Shown one piece after another: positions 35,115 through 43,656 of a stretch of 64,000 bases of DNA. Under the pieces are notes generated by a model. It had not been told where the DNA came from. It did no database searches and saw nothing but the letters and a program-made list of their open reading frames with translations. The number at the start of each line of letters is the position of its first letter. The stretch's first letter is position 1. The position numbers were made by a program, and so were the translations under genes. Source of the DNA: an uncultured Isosphaeraceae bacterium (GTDB lineage: Bacteria > Planctomycetota > Planctomycetia > Isosphaerales > Isosphaeraceae). The DNA lies in assembly GCA_945957605.1 (NCBI GenBank), contig CAMFLR010000007.1:310001-374000 (forward strand), read 5' to 3'.

Positions 35115-36746
35115 ATGGATCAGTGCAGCGGATTGAGCCAGGCAGGACGCGAAATCGAATCCCTGCTGGAAGTTGGCGCGATCGGCCATTTGACTGACGG
35201 GCAATTGCTCGACCGCTTCATTGCGCGCCGGGAGGAGACAGTGTTTCGGGCGATCTTGATGCGCCATGGCGCGATGGTCTGGGGCGTCTGCCGCCGGATT
35301 CTCGGCAATCATCATGACGCCGAAGACGCATTTCAGGCGACGTGCCTCGTTCTGGCTCGCAAGGCGGCCTCGGTATTTCCTCGCGAAAAACTGGGGCCGT
35401 GGCTGCACGGTGTTGCGACGCGGACGGCGATTAAGGCGCGGCAAAATCGGAGCAAACGCGAGAGCAGCGAATTGGTTGAGGAATGCGAATCGGCGGTGAC
35501 GGATGAGAATGCGTTTGCGGATTTGCGTGCTGCACTCGATCGCGCACTGAATCGATTGCCCGAGAAATATCGCGTGCCGATTGTGCTTTGCGAACTCGAA
35601 GGGAAGTCGCACAGGGAGGCAGCGGAAACTCTTGGCTGGCCGATTGGAACCGTTTCGGGGCGGCTTTCTCGCGGTAAATCATTGCTGGCGGATCGGCTTA
35701 CGCGATCGGGTGTGACGCTGTCGGTGGGATCGTTGGCGGCGGTGTTGAGCTCGGATGCAAGGGCATCGATGCCATCACGTTTGATCGAAGCGACGGTTCA
35801 CGCGGGATGTTTCGTATTGTCCGCTGCTGATGAGGCGGGAGTCGTGACGGGAACGGTATTAGGTCTGACCGAGGAGGTGACGAGGGCCATGATGGTGACG
35901 AAACTCAAAATGCTAGTCGCAACGGTCGGAACCGGATTGGTTCTGGTTGTTGGCGGTGTTGGTGTGGTGAGATCGGTCCGATCTCAAGAGCCGGCCGAAG
36001 TGAAAAAAACGCAGGCTGGACTCGAAGTTACGAGGGAAGTCCAGCAGAAGCAGGTGGGAAAAACAGTCGAGGTTAGACAGCCTGAGGCATTCTTCAGGAG
36101 CCAAGTTGGCAAAGGCCAGTCCACGGATCCGTTCGGCCATCCTGATTTGTCAGCGTCGGGAAGGGGTTTCTCACCGCCGACGAAGACTCGCAGGACGTTC
36201 GGAGGTGGGCCGGACGAACCGCTATACACGCAAGAAGGATATTTGGTATTCGTCACTCCGCCAAAGAAGGATTCATTCACGGTCTTTAATATAATGACTG
36301 GAACCAGTTCAACAATCGAAATTCCTAAAGAATATGGCCCAGCTCACGATATTGGCTGGTGGAAGACGGGAGAGATTCTCGTGTTGGCGGTTAGTGCTCC
36401 GAAGGTGACGCGGCTGGATGTGTTCAGCTTCGCAAGGAGCAAATGGTATAGCCAGGACCTGAAAACACCTGCGACCACGCGGCCTGAGCCGACCGTTGCG
36501 AATAACATGGTTGCTTACCGTCTGGGGCGTACGATTTACGCTTTCAGTTCGCAATCGCAGAAATGGGCAACGCTCGATCTTCCGGAAGATTTAAAAGGTG
36601 ACCTCACGGTTACAGACAATGGGGTTACCTTCGAGGGCGGCGGCTATATTTACTCGTTCACTCCGTGGACGGAAAAGTTCAAGGAAACAGACCTGCGCAA
36701 AGTGATCAAAGAGGCAATCGAAGCCGAAAAGAAGGCTAAGAAATAA
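35115..36746 (+). CDS. ECF sigma factor with transmembrane helix and C-terminal beta-rich domain
   Basis: Residues 1 to about 205 are an ECF sigma factor. Region 2 contains RRILGNHHDAEDAFQATCLVLARKA, and region 4 contains LPEKYRVPIVLCELEGKSHREAA followed by GWPIGTVSGRLSRGK. After a linker comes one hydrophobic helix (about 264-288, MLVATVGTGLVLVVGGVGVV). A charged stretch and about 230 further residues follow, with repeated beta-strand patterns (YLVFVTPPKKDSFTVFNI, VAYRLGRTIYAFSSQSQKW) that suggest a propeller-like sensor outside the cytoplasmic membrane. Sigma factors with long C-terminal extensions are known in planctomycetes. A sensor fused to its sigma factor would remove the need for a separate anti-sigma protein; how the sigma part would be released is not visible here. 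Confidence 0.88.
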   Translation: MDQCSGLSQAGREIESLLEVGAIGHLTDGQLLDRFIARREETVFRAILMRHGAMVWGVCRRILGNHHDAEDAFQATCLVLARKAASVFPREKLGPWLHGVATRTAIKARQNRSKRESSELVEECESAVTDENAFADLRAALDRALNRLPEKYRVPIVLCELEGKSHREAAETLGWPIGTVSGRLSRGKSLLADRLTRSGVTLSVGSLAAVLSSDARASMPSRLIEATVHAGCFVLSAADEAGVVTGTVLGLTEEVTRAMMVTKLKMLVATVGTGLVLVVGGVGVVRSVRSQEPAEVKKTQAGLEVTREVQQKQVGKTVEVRQPEAFFRSQVGKGQSTDPFGHPDLSASGRGFSPPTKTRRTFGGGPDEPLYTQEGYLVFVTPPKKDSFTVFNIMTGTSSTIEIPKEYGPAHDIGWWKTGEILVLAVSAPKVTRLDVFSFARSKWYSQDLKTPATTRPEPTVANNMVAYRLGRTIYAFSSQSQKWATLDLPEDLKGDLTVTDNGVTFEGGGYIYSFTPWTEKFKETDLRKVIKEAIEAEKKAKK

Positions 36747-36749
36747 ACG

Positions 36750-38174
36750 TCAAGACAACAGTTGGGGAACGAGCTTGGCTCCCGTGACTTCCGCGTCGGT
36801 CAGGCTCGTCTCGCGGCCATCGTAAGGGAGTGTGAGCTTGCGATGGTCGAGGCCGAGCGAGTGCAAAAGCGTTGCATGCAGGTCGTGAACGGTGACGACG
36901 TCTTGCACCGAGGCATAACCAAAATCGTCGGTTGCCCCGTGGGTGTAGCCGCGTTTGAAGCCGCCCCCGGCGATCCAGAGTGAGAATGCGTGACGGTTAT
37001 GATCGCGGCCGTCGGTTCCTTGACTGATCGGCAGACGGCCGAATTCACCGGCCCAGATCACGATTGTCGAATCGAGCAGGCCGCGCTGTTTGAGGTCTTT
37101 CACCAGAGCGGCGCTAGGTTGATCGGTCGTGGCACACAGCCCTTTAAGGCTCTCGGCATTCTTGCTGTGCGTGTCCCAGGGCTGGCCTTTCATATAAAGT
37201 TGTACGAAGCGAACGCCGCTTTCGATGAGTCGACGCGCCAGCAAACACCGCTGGCCATACTCCGCACATCCGGGGTCGTCGAGTCCGTAGAGTGTGCGGG
37301 TGGCCTTTGATTCCTTGGAGATATCGAGCACGTCGGGAACCGTCATTTGCATGCGAGCAGCGGTTTCGAAATTGTTCAGTCTCGCTTCCAACTCGGTATT
37401 GCCCGGATGCCGCGCGAGGTGGTTCTTGTTGAGCGTCGCAATCCAATCGAGCTGTTTGCGCCGGGCTTCGGCAGTTACACCGGCCGGCGTTTTGATGTCG
37501 AGCACCGGTGTTTTACCGGGACGAAAGGGTGTCGCTTGATAAACGGCGGGCATCCAACCGGCGGACCAGTTTCGCTCGCCATCGACCGGCAATCCGCCGG
37601 GATCCGTGAGCACCACATAGCTCGGGAGATTCGCGTTCTCGCTGCCGAGGCCGTAGACGACCCACGAGCCCCAGACTGGCATACCCGCGAGGAATCGCCC
37701 GGTGTGGATGAGCCGGAGCGCCGATTCGTGGTCGACCGACTCGGTCGACATCGAGCGAATCATCGTGATGTCGTCGACGATTCCTGCCGTATGAGGTAGG
37801 AGTTCACAAAGCTCGATGCCCGACTGGCCGTGCTTTTTGAACTTGAACGGACTGCCGAGCACGTTGCCTTTTTGCTTGTCGAAATGAACTTCGAGGTTGC
37901 CGCCGGGATAGGGCTTGCCGCTGTGCTTTTGAAGCGCCGGCTTGGGATCGAACAGGTCCATTTGGCTCGGTCCGCCGTGCTGGAAGAGGCAGATGACGGA
38001 CTTGGCCTTACCAGTTTTGGTCCGAAATTCTGGGAGTTCGCTACCCTGAGCGGAAGACATCATAGAGGCGAGCGCCAGACTGCCGATTCCCCCCGCGTAA
38101 CGCGAAAGAAATGCGCGACGGGAAATCGCGGCCCGGTATGCTTCGTGAAGTTCGTTCATCGTATGCGCTCGCAT
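36750..38174 (-). CDS. DUF1501 protein (partner of the downstream-coordinate DUF1553 gene)
   Basis: This 474-residue DUF1501 protein has an N-terminal SRRAFLSRYAGGIGSLALASM signal of Tat type. It carries VICLFQHGGPSQMDLFDPKPAL (about residues 60-80), VIWAGEFGRLPISQGTDGRDHN and AFSLWIAGGGFKRGYTHGATDD. It begins six bases after the stop of the DUF1549/DUF1553 gene on the same strand, the usual two-gene unit. ATG 38174 is the annotated start, with an in-frame ATG at 38159 as an alternative. It is convergent with the sigma-factor gene, three bases away. Confidence 0.92.
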   Translation of the reverse strand: MRAHTMNELHEAYRAAISRRAFLSRYAGGIGSLALASMMSSAQGSELPEFRTKTGKAKSVICLFQHGGPSQMDLFDPKPALQKHSGKPYPGGNLEVHFDKQKGNVLGSPFKFKKHGQSGIELCELLPHTAGIVDDITMIRSMSTESVDHESALRLIHTGRFLAGMPVWGSWVVYGLGSENANLPSYVVLTDPGGLPVDGERNWSAGWMPAVYQATPFRPGKTPVLDIKTPAGVTAEARRKQLDWIATLNKNHLARHPGNTELEARLNNFETAARMQMTVPDVLDISKESKATRTLYGLDDPGCAEYGQRCLLARRLIESGVRFVQLYMKGQPWDTHSKNAESLKGLCATTDQPSAALVKDLKQRGLLDSTIVIWAGEFGRLPISQGTDGRDHNRHAFSLWIAGGGFKRGYTHGATDDFGYASVQDVVTVHDLHATLLHSLGLDHRKLTLPYDGRETSLTDAEVTGAKLVPQLLS

Positions 38175-38180
38175 CCGGGG

Positions 38181-41100
38181 TTAGTCGACATACAAGAACT
38201 CGTTGCTCACAAGCAGGGCATGGCAATAATCGGCCCAGGCTTTTTTGCGCGTGTCGGGCTGTTTGCCGTACTCGTTCGTTTGAGCGTTCAAGAATTTGTT
38301 CGCGCCGGTAACTTCCTGCGCAGAGGGCTCGCGTCCAAAAGCGAGTTGGAACGATCGCACAATTCGCTTGGCTTCGTCGGGCCGATCGCGTTCGAGACGC
38401 GAGGCGAAGGAAATTGCGCGAGCGTGGACGAAGCCGGAATTGAGCAGCGCAAGCGATTGAAGCGGCATCGCTGTGCGCGGTCGCCGCAAGGAATTGAAGA
38501 CGATGGACGGCGTGTCGAACACCTGAAGCAAGCTGATCACCTGAGTGCGTCTGCTGCGCAAATAGATTGATCGGCGATGCCCGCCCGGTTGAGATTCGCC
38601 GACGATCACCGCGCCGTCTGCGGCCGTCTGAAACGGAATGCTTGCGCCGTACATCGTGGTGTCGAGGTCGCCGCTGACGGCAAGCATGGCATCGCGAATT
38701 GATTCGGCATCGAGACGTGTCGCGGAGAAATCGGCGCGGCGAAATGCGATCGATTCCAGGATGAGCCGATGCAGATGCTTCATGCTCCAACCCGATTCGA
38801 CGAACTCTGCCGCGAGCCATTCCAGAAGTTCAGGATGAGTCGGCGGTGCACCGCTCAGGCCCAGGTTTTCGGGCGTCGTCACGATTCCTGAACCGAAGTA
38901 GGCCTGCCAAACGCGATTGACTTGCACGCGAGCCATAAGCGCGGCGGCTCTATTGTTGCGATCGGTGATCCAGTTGGCGAAGGCGAGACGTCGGCCTGTC
39001 GTTCGGGCGTTGGCGATCGTCTTTTGCTTCGTGAAGGTGATCGGCGCGTCGGCCAGCACGGAGAGTGGCGAAGCAGACATCACGTCGGTCGGCTTGGCGT
39101 AGTTTCCGCGTGCGAGGAGATGCGTTTCTGGCGGAGTGGAGGTAACGTCGGTGGCCCAGGAGATTTTTCCTGGAGGGTTGTTACGCAACTCCTTGAGTTG
39201 TTTCTCGACGGCGTCGAGCGACTTTCGACGCTCACCATATTCCTTCTCGAATTTCGCGAGTCGATCGTGAGACGTCGGCAATTTTGAAGCGAATCGCTCG
39301 ACGCGAACATTGTCGACGATGAATCCTCGTTCGGCATGATATTCGAAACCGAACGCACCGATGGGCAAGTCGGCCTCGGACAGCTCGATTGAGCCCGCGT
39401 CGATCGCGCCATCGACAAGATGTTCGAGCCGGAATCGGCCTTTTCCGGCATTCACAATGCGGACACCGTAATTCTTGCCCTTTGTGTAGCCGGACTGCCC
39501 GATCGCGCCCTTGGAAACGGAGTCCCTTCCAGGGTAATCGAGATGCACCTGCGTGGCGGCAGAGGGATTGCCGTCAATTAATATGTTTCCGCCTGCAATC
39601 TTTCCGCTGTCGTCGAAATCATGCGCGGCGATGAAGTAGCCGATTCGTTCTGCCGACGCGGCTCCTGCCTTCGATTTCGTGGCGACGAGGTCGAACGTGA
39701 CCTGAAGCGCTTCGCCTTCTTTTTCGGGTGTCCAATCGAACGACTGCCGCGTGACGAGCCAGCTATCGAGCGTCTTGCCAGCGAGAATGGCTAGGCGGCC
39801 CTTGTCGATTTTGGCCGCTGGCGGCGAGTCTGAATCGATTGCGACGGGTGGCTTGCCGCCGGGCGCGTCGTCTCCAGGGGCGGTGTTCGTCCAGTTTGCG
39901 CTGAGCGATGACGCGGAATTGAAGTCGTCGGCAAACAGAACCTCGCCCTGTAGGCGATTCGCGCGATGCCACTCGGCAACTTCGGTCTTTTTCGCTTTTA
40001 CGTTTGCTTCGAGGGTGGCGACTTCCTTATCCCAGGCTTCTTTTTCGCCGGCCAGCGGCGCGAGCACGAAGCGGGCATTTGGCTTGATCCAAAGCTTGTC
40101 GTCGGCTGCGGGGAAGACGGGATAAAGAATCGCCTGGAACCGGTAGTAATCTTCGTGAGTGATCGGCTCGAACTTATGTGCGTGACACTTGGCGCATTGA
40201 ATTGTTAGACCGAGAAGTGAAGACGCGATAATTTGCTGGCTTGATTCGAGGGCAGTGTAGCGGTCGACGCGCACCTCGTCAGGATTGCCGTCGCTCTCGC
40301 CCGAACCGTCCTGTCCGTTGCGAAGAAAGTGCGTCGCGATAAGGCGGTCGAGCACTTCGGGCGTGACTGGTTGGTCGGGCGTGAAGCCACCCATTTCGTC
40401 GCCTGCGAGTTGCTCGCGAATGAAGCGATCGAACGGGCGATCTTCGTTGAGTGATTTGATCACGTAATCGCGATAACGATAAGCGAGCGGCCGTTCTGAG
40501 TCAGCATTGAAGTAGCCGTTTGAGTCGGCGTAACCGGCGGCGTCGAGCCAAAGCTTGCCCCAACGCTCGCCGTATCGCGGGCTGGCCAGGTAGCGATCGA
40601 TCATGCGGCCGTAAGCGCCAGGGCGATCGTCTTTGACGAAGACGTCGATTTCGTCGGGAGTTGGCGGCAGGCCGGTAAGTGACAGTGACACGCGTCGAAT
40701 AAGCCTAGGCCGCGGGGCTTCAACGAAGTCGGACGGTTCAGGCTTGGCAGTTCGCAGTCGGAAGAAATAGTCGACAGCACGCTCTTTTGCGAGATTGCTC
40801 GGAAGAGCAGGGCGGCTGAGCTTTCGAAACGCCCAGTGGTCGGCTGCGTTCGACTCACCTGAGCCTCCCGTTAAACCGCTGGCACCGGATTCGATCCACC
40901 GTTTGATGCGCTCCTTTTCAGAGGCGTTCAACGGATGCTTGGGCGGCATCTCGTCGGTGCTTACGCGTTCCCAGAGCAGGCTATTTTCGACGTCGTGCGG
41001 TTGGAGCAAAGCGCCGTTTTTGCCACCCTTCGCCGCGGCTGAAGCCAGGCTAAGATTCAAGCCGCCTTCTGCCTTTGCGGGGCCGTGGCACTTAACGCAC

Positions 41101-41216
41101 TTTTCCTTGAAGAGCGGGGCGATATCGGCCTGAAATTGTGGTGGGCCGTCGGCAAGGGCGTTTGGTGCGATCCAAAACGCAAGCAGCGCGATGCACAGCA
41201 CAGAAGTTCGCCGCAT
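38181..41216 (-). CDS. Cytochrome-c/DUF1549/DUF1553 protein with inserted LamG-like domain
   Basis: This 1011-residue exported protein starts with a signal peptide (residues 1 to about 22, NALADG). A haem motif CVKCH (Cys40, Cys43, His44) is followed by DUF1549 with a second motif, CAKCHAHKFEP, and a C-terminal DUF1553 (VQVNRVWQAYFGSGIVTTPENLG, MPLQSLALLNSGFV). It is about 150 residues longer than the paralogue at 18422. The difference is an insert (about residues 425-650, from LFADDFNSASSLSANW to FIVDNVRVERF) with the beta-sandwich pattern of LamG/concanavalin domains, which often bind carbohydrate. Forms an operon with the DUF1501 gene. Confidence 0.92.
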   Translation of the reverse strand: MRRTSVLCIALLAFWIAPNALADGPPQFQADIAPLFKEKCVKCHGPAKAEGGLNLSLASAAAKGGKNGALLQPHDVENSLLWERVSTDEMPPKHPLNASEKERIKRWIESGASGLTGGSGESNAADHWAFRKLSRPALPSNLAKERAVDYFFRLRTAKPEPSDFVEAPRPRLIRRVSLSLTGLPPTPDEIDVFVKDDRPGAYGRMIDRYLASPRYGERWGKLWLDAAGYADSNGYFNADSERPLAYRYRDYVIKSLNEDRPFDRFIREQLAGDEMGGFTPDQPVTPEVLDRLIATHFLRNGQDGSGESDGNPDEVRVDRYTALESSQQIIASSLLGLTIQCAKCHAHKFEPITHEDYYRFQAILYPVFPAADDKLWIKPNARFVLAPLAGEKEAWDKEVATLEANVKAKKTEVAEWHRANRLQGEVLFADDFNSASSLSANWTNTAPGDDAPGGKPPVAIDSDSPPAAKIDKGRLAILAGKTLDSWLVTRQSFDWTPEKEGEALQVTFDLVATKSKAGAASAERIGYFIAAHDFDDSGKIAGGNILIDGNPSAATQVHLDYPGRDSVSKGAIGQSGYTKGKNYGVRIVNAGKGRFRLEHLVDGAIDAGSIELSEADLPIGAFGFEYHAERGFIVDNVRVERFASKLPTSHDRLAKFEKEYGERRKSLDAVEKQLKELRNNPPGKISWATDVTSTPPETHLLARGNYAKPTDVMSASPLSVLADAPITFTKQKTIANARTTGRRLAFANWITDRNNRAAALMARVQVNRVWQAYFGSGIVTTPENLGLSGAPPTHPELLEWLAAEFVESGWSMKHLHRLILESIAFRRADFSATRLDAESIRDAMLAVSGDLDTTMYGASIPFQTAADGAVIVGESQPGGHRRSIYLRSRRTQVISLLQVFDTPSIVFNSLRRPRTAMPLQSLALLNSGFVHARAISFASRLERDRPDEAKRIVRSFQLAFGREPSAQEVTGANKFLNAQTNEYGKQPDTRKKAWADYCHALLVSNEFLYVD

Positions 41217-41403
41217 CAGTCGTAACCCTCGACCCTGATCAGTCTTGCCCGGCGTTAAACATCGATTTTACACGTTTTCAATCAGGTCGCCAGCGTCATG
41301 GCTTGTTCGGGAATTTCCAACGAGTTGTCACAAACGAGAGCGCCACCTTCGTCAGGTCTTGTGGAAACACAATTTGGGAACAAACCTGATGAGGGGACCT
41401 CAG

Positions 41404-42744
41404 ATGGCGGACTATACGGAAACCTCGACACTGGAAGTAGATGCGCGAATCGTTGGCGGTGGCATTGCGGGCCTTGCGGCCGCGGCTGTGCTGTCTCGCG
41501 CAGGGTATTCGGTTATCGTGCACGAGCGGTCGCGAACTCTCGGCGGGCGCGGCGCGACGACCGAACTCGACGGCGTGAAATTCAACCTCGGCGCTCACGC
41601 GCTTTATGCAAGCGGGCACGGATCGGGATTGTTCGAACGGCTAGGAATCCGGCTGGCTGGCTCCGCGCCTAGTCCTGGCGAAGCGAAGCTGCAACTCGGA
41701 AATCGGCTGTATCCCATGCCCACCGGGCTCAAAACGTTGCTGGCAACGGGGGCGTTCAGCCTTCGCGAAAAACTCTGGCTGTTCAAATTCACGCTCGGAT
41801 TGCAGAAGCTCGACACGGCAAAGTTGAATAACACAACAGTCGCCGATTGGCTCCGCGCGCTTCCGGGATCGGGACGTCTGGCGCTGTACCTCCGAACGCT
41901 GATTCGTCTTACCACTTATGCGGATGCTCCCGACGTTGCGTCTGCTGGCGATTCACTCGCGCAGGTGCAGCTTGGATCTCGAGGTGGCGTCTATTATCTC
42001 GATGACGGCTGGGAATCGATTGTGAATGCGCTTCGCGGTGTTGCCATCGAAGCTGGAGCTCGGATTCAGACGCAATCGGCGGTCAAGTCGGTGAGTGTCG
42101 GCGAGGATGGGGCGCGGGTCGCGTTCGCCGATGAATCATCGGCCTGCGCGAAGGCGATCATACTTGCTGTGCCGCCCGATAAAGCGGTCGAATTGCTGGG
42201 CGATCTTGCGGAGCCTTCGCTCGCCCGTGGAGTCGCTTCGCTCGTGCCGGCGCGGACCGCCTGTCTCGACATCGCCCTCAAGGGATTGCCGCAACCGGAT
42301 TGCAGGTTTGCACTGGGGCTTGATGCACCGTTGTATTATTCGGTTCATTCCGCGGCCGCCAAGCTTGGACCCGAAGGCGTTCACGTGATTCACCTCATGA
42401 GGTCGCTCCGGACTGGCGAATATCTCGACGCGCATGCTGTGGAAGCTGAGATGGAAGTGATGCTCGATCGCGTGTTGCCGGGATGGCGCGATCATGTGTA
42501 TACGCGACGTTACTTGCCATCGATGGTGTCGAATTCCGCTGTCCCGCTTGCCAGCAACGGTGGATTGGCAGGCCGTCCGGCGGTGAACTCTTTGGGAGAT
42601 TTGCCGATCTATCTTGCCGGTGACTGGGTTGGCTCAGAGGGGATGTTGCTCGACGCGGCGACTGCCAGCGGCGAAAATGCAGCGAAGCAAACGATCGCCC
42701 GGCTCGGCCGTCCCGCGCGGAGTGCTGTTCATGGAGTCGCCTGA
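41404..42744 (+). CDS. FAD-dependent amine-oxidase/phytoene-desaturase-like oxidoreductase
   Basis: This 446-residue flavoprotein has the dinucleotide-binding motif GGGIAGLAAAAVLSRAG followed by VIVHERSRTLGGRG, the pattern of the amine oxidase/desaturase superfamily. The C-terminal FAD contact is LAGDWVGSEGMLLDAATASG. ATG 41404 is preferred over upstream in-frame starts because GAGGGGA precedes it. The last 14 bases overlap the start of the ECF41-type sigma gene, so the two are co-expressed. The substrate is unknown. ECF41 sigma factors typically sit beside an oxidoreductase, epimerase or carboxymuconolactone decarboxylase that they control, and this gene fits the oxidoreductase slot. Confidence 0.88.
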   Translation: MADYTETSTLEVDARIVGGGIAGLAAAAVLSRAGYSVIVHERSRTLGGRGATTELDGVKFNLGAHALYASGHGSGLFERLGIRLAGSAPSPGEAKLQLGNRLYPMPTGLKTLLATGAFSLREKLWLFKFTLGLQKLDTAKLNNTTVADWLRALPGSGRLALYLRTLIRLTTYADAPDVASAGDSLAQVQLGSRGGVYYLDDGWESIVNALRGVAIEAGARIQTQSAVKSVSVGEDGARVAFADESSACAKAIILAVPPDKAVELLGDLAEPSLARGVASLVPARTACLDIALKGLPQPDCRFALGLDAPLYYSVHSAAAKLGPEGVHVIHLMRSLRTGEYLDAHAVEAEMEVMLDRVLPGWRDHVYTRRYLPSMVSNSAVPLASNGGLAGRPAVNSLGDLPIYLAGDWVGSEGMLLDAATASGENAAKQTIARLGRPARSAVHGVA

Positions 42745-43606
42745 ATCAGTCTTTGAATCGCATCGCGCCGAGCTTACTCGCATCGCTTACCGAATGCTCG
42801 GGTCGGTCGCGGATGCGGAAGACATCGTCCAGGATGCGTATTTGCGGTGGTCGAACCGGGGGGACGAAGACGTCGTTTCCCCGCGAGCCTTCTTGCGGAC
42901 AATTGTGACGCGGCTTTGTCTCGATGAAATTCGTGCTGCGAAGAGTCGGCGTATGGATTACACGGGACCCTGGCTGCCGGAACCGATCGTGAGTTCGCGT
43001 GACGATCGGCTTGAACTGGCGGAATCGGTCTCGTTCGCGCTTCTGGTTTTGCTCGAGAATCTTTCTGCCGAAGAGCGTGCCGCGTATTTGCTCAAACGGA
43101 TGTTTGACTGCGAATACGCCGAGATTGCCCGCACGCTCGACATGAGCGAAGGTGCCTGCAGGCAGTTGGTTAGCCGCGCAGAAAAGCGGTTGCGAGCGCG
43201 AAATCCGAGATTTGCCGCTAACTCAGCGACAGCCGAGAAGCTCGCCGATCGGTTCCTTCATGCTGGTGCGACGGGCGATCTGGAGTCGCTGCTCGGCGTT
43301 CTGACCGACGAGGCGGTGCTCATCTCGGATGGCGGCGGCAAAAGGCTGGCCGCGCGCGCTCCAATTTATGGCGCAGAGCGGATTGCGCGGTTCCTCATGG
43401 GCATTGCTGGCAAGGCACCGGCGAATCAGTCGATTGTTCCGGTGCAGGTCAACGAAAGCCCCGGTTTTTTGGTGTACTGGGGCTCGGAATTGCACAGCGC
43501 GATCACCTTCGATTTCGATGGTGACCGCATCTGTTCGGTTTACTTCGTGGTCAATCCCGACAAGCTTGGGCACATTGCGCAGCAGGCGAAGAACGCCACG
43601 GTTTGA
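42731..43606 (+). CDS. ECF41-type (SigJ-like) RNA polymerase sigma factor
   Basis: This 291-residue sigma factor has region 2 (RIAYRMLGSVADAEDIVQDAYLRW), region 4 (ERAAYLLKRMFDCEYAEIARTLDMSEGACRQLVSRAEKRL) and a C-terminal SnoaL/NTF2-like domain (about residues 170-291). The hallmarks of ECF41 are all present: WLPEP in the linker (residues near 80), DGGGK in the C-terminal domain, and NPDKL near the end. In studied members this extension modulates the sigma factor in cis, without an anti-sigma protein. It starts inside the oxidoreductase gene, which is the expected target neighbour. ATG 42731 follows no strong ribosome site, consistent with coupling. Confidence 0.93.
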   Translation: MESPESVFESHRAELTRIAYRMLGSVADAEDIVQDAYLRWSNRGDEDVVSPRAFLRTIVTRLCLDEIRAAKSRRMDYTGPWLPEPIVSSRDDRLELAESVSFALLVLLENLSAEERAAYLLKRMFDCEYAEIARTLDMSEGACRQLVSRAEKRLRARNPRFAANSATAEKLADRFLHAGATGDLESLLGVLTDEAVLISDGGGKRLAARAPIYGAERIARFLMGIAGKAPANQSIVPVQVNESPGFLVYWGSELHSAITFDFDGDRICSVYFVVNPDKLGHIAQQAKNATV

Positions 43607-43654
43607 AATCGTGAGCGCGGGACGGGAATGATTCGTCTCGCGCTCACGAATTTC
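43605..43654. terminator. Bidirectional terminator hairpin between convergent genes
   Basis: The left arm 43605-43624 and right arm 43634-43654 form a stem of about 20 base pairs with one bulged base and one G-U pair around a nine-base loop. It starts at the sigma gene's stop codon and ends two bases before the DUF1559 stop, so it can end both convergent transcripts. The stem ends in AAAT/ATTT, giving short T-rich tails on each side. Confidence 0.7.
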
Positions 43655-43656
43655 AA

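Noticed and set aside
34920-35612. N-terminal extension of the creatininase reading frame by about 230 codons
   Set aside because: The extension is antisense to the start of the sigma-factor gene, shows no domain, and the family normally starts right at the ATG at 34919.
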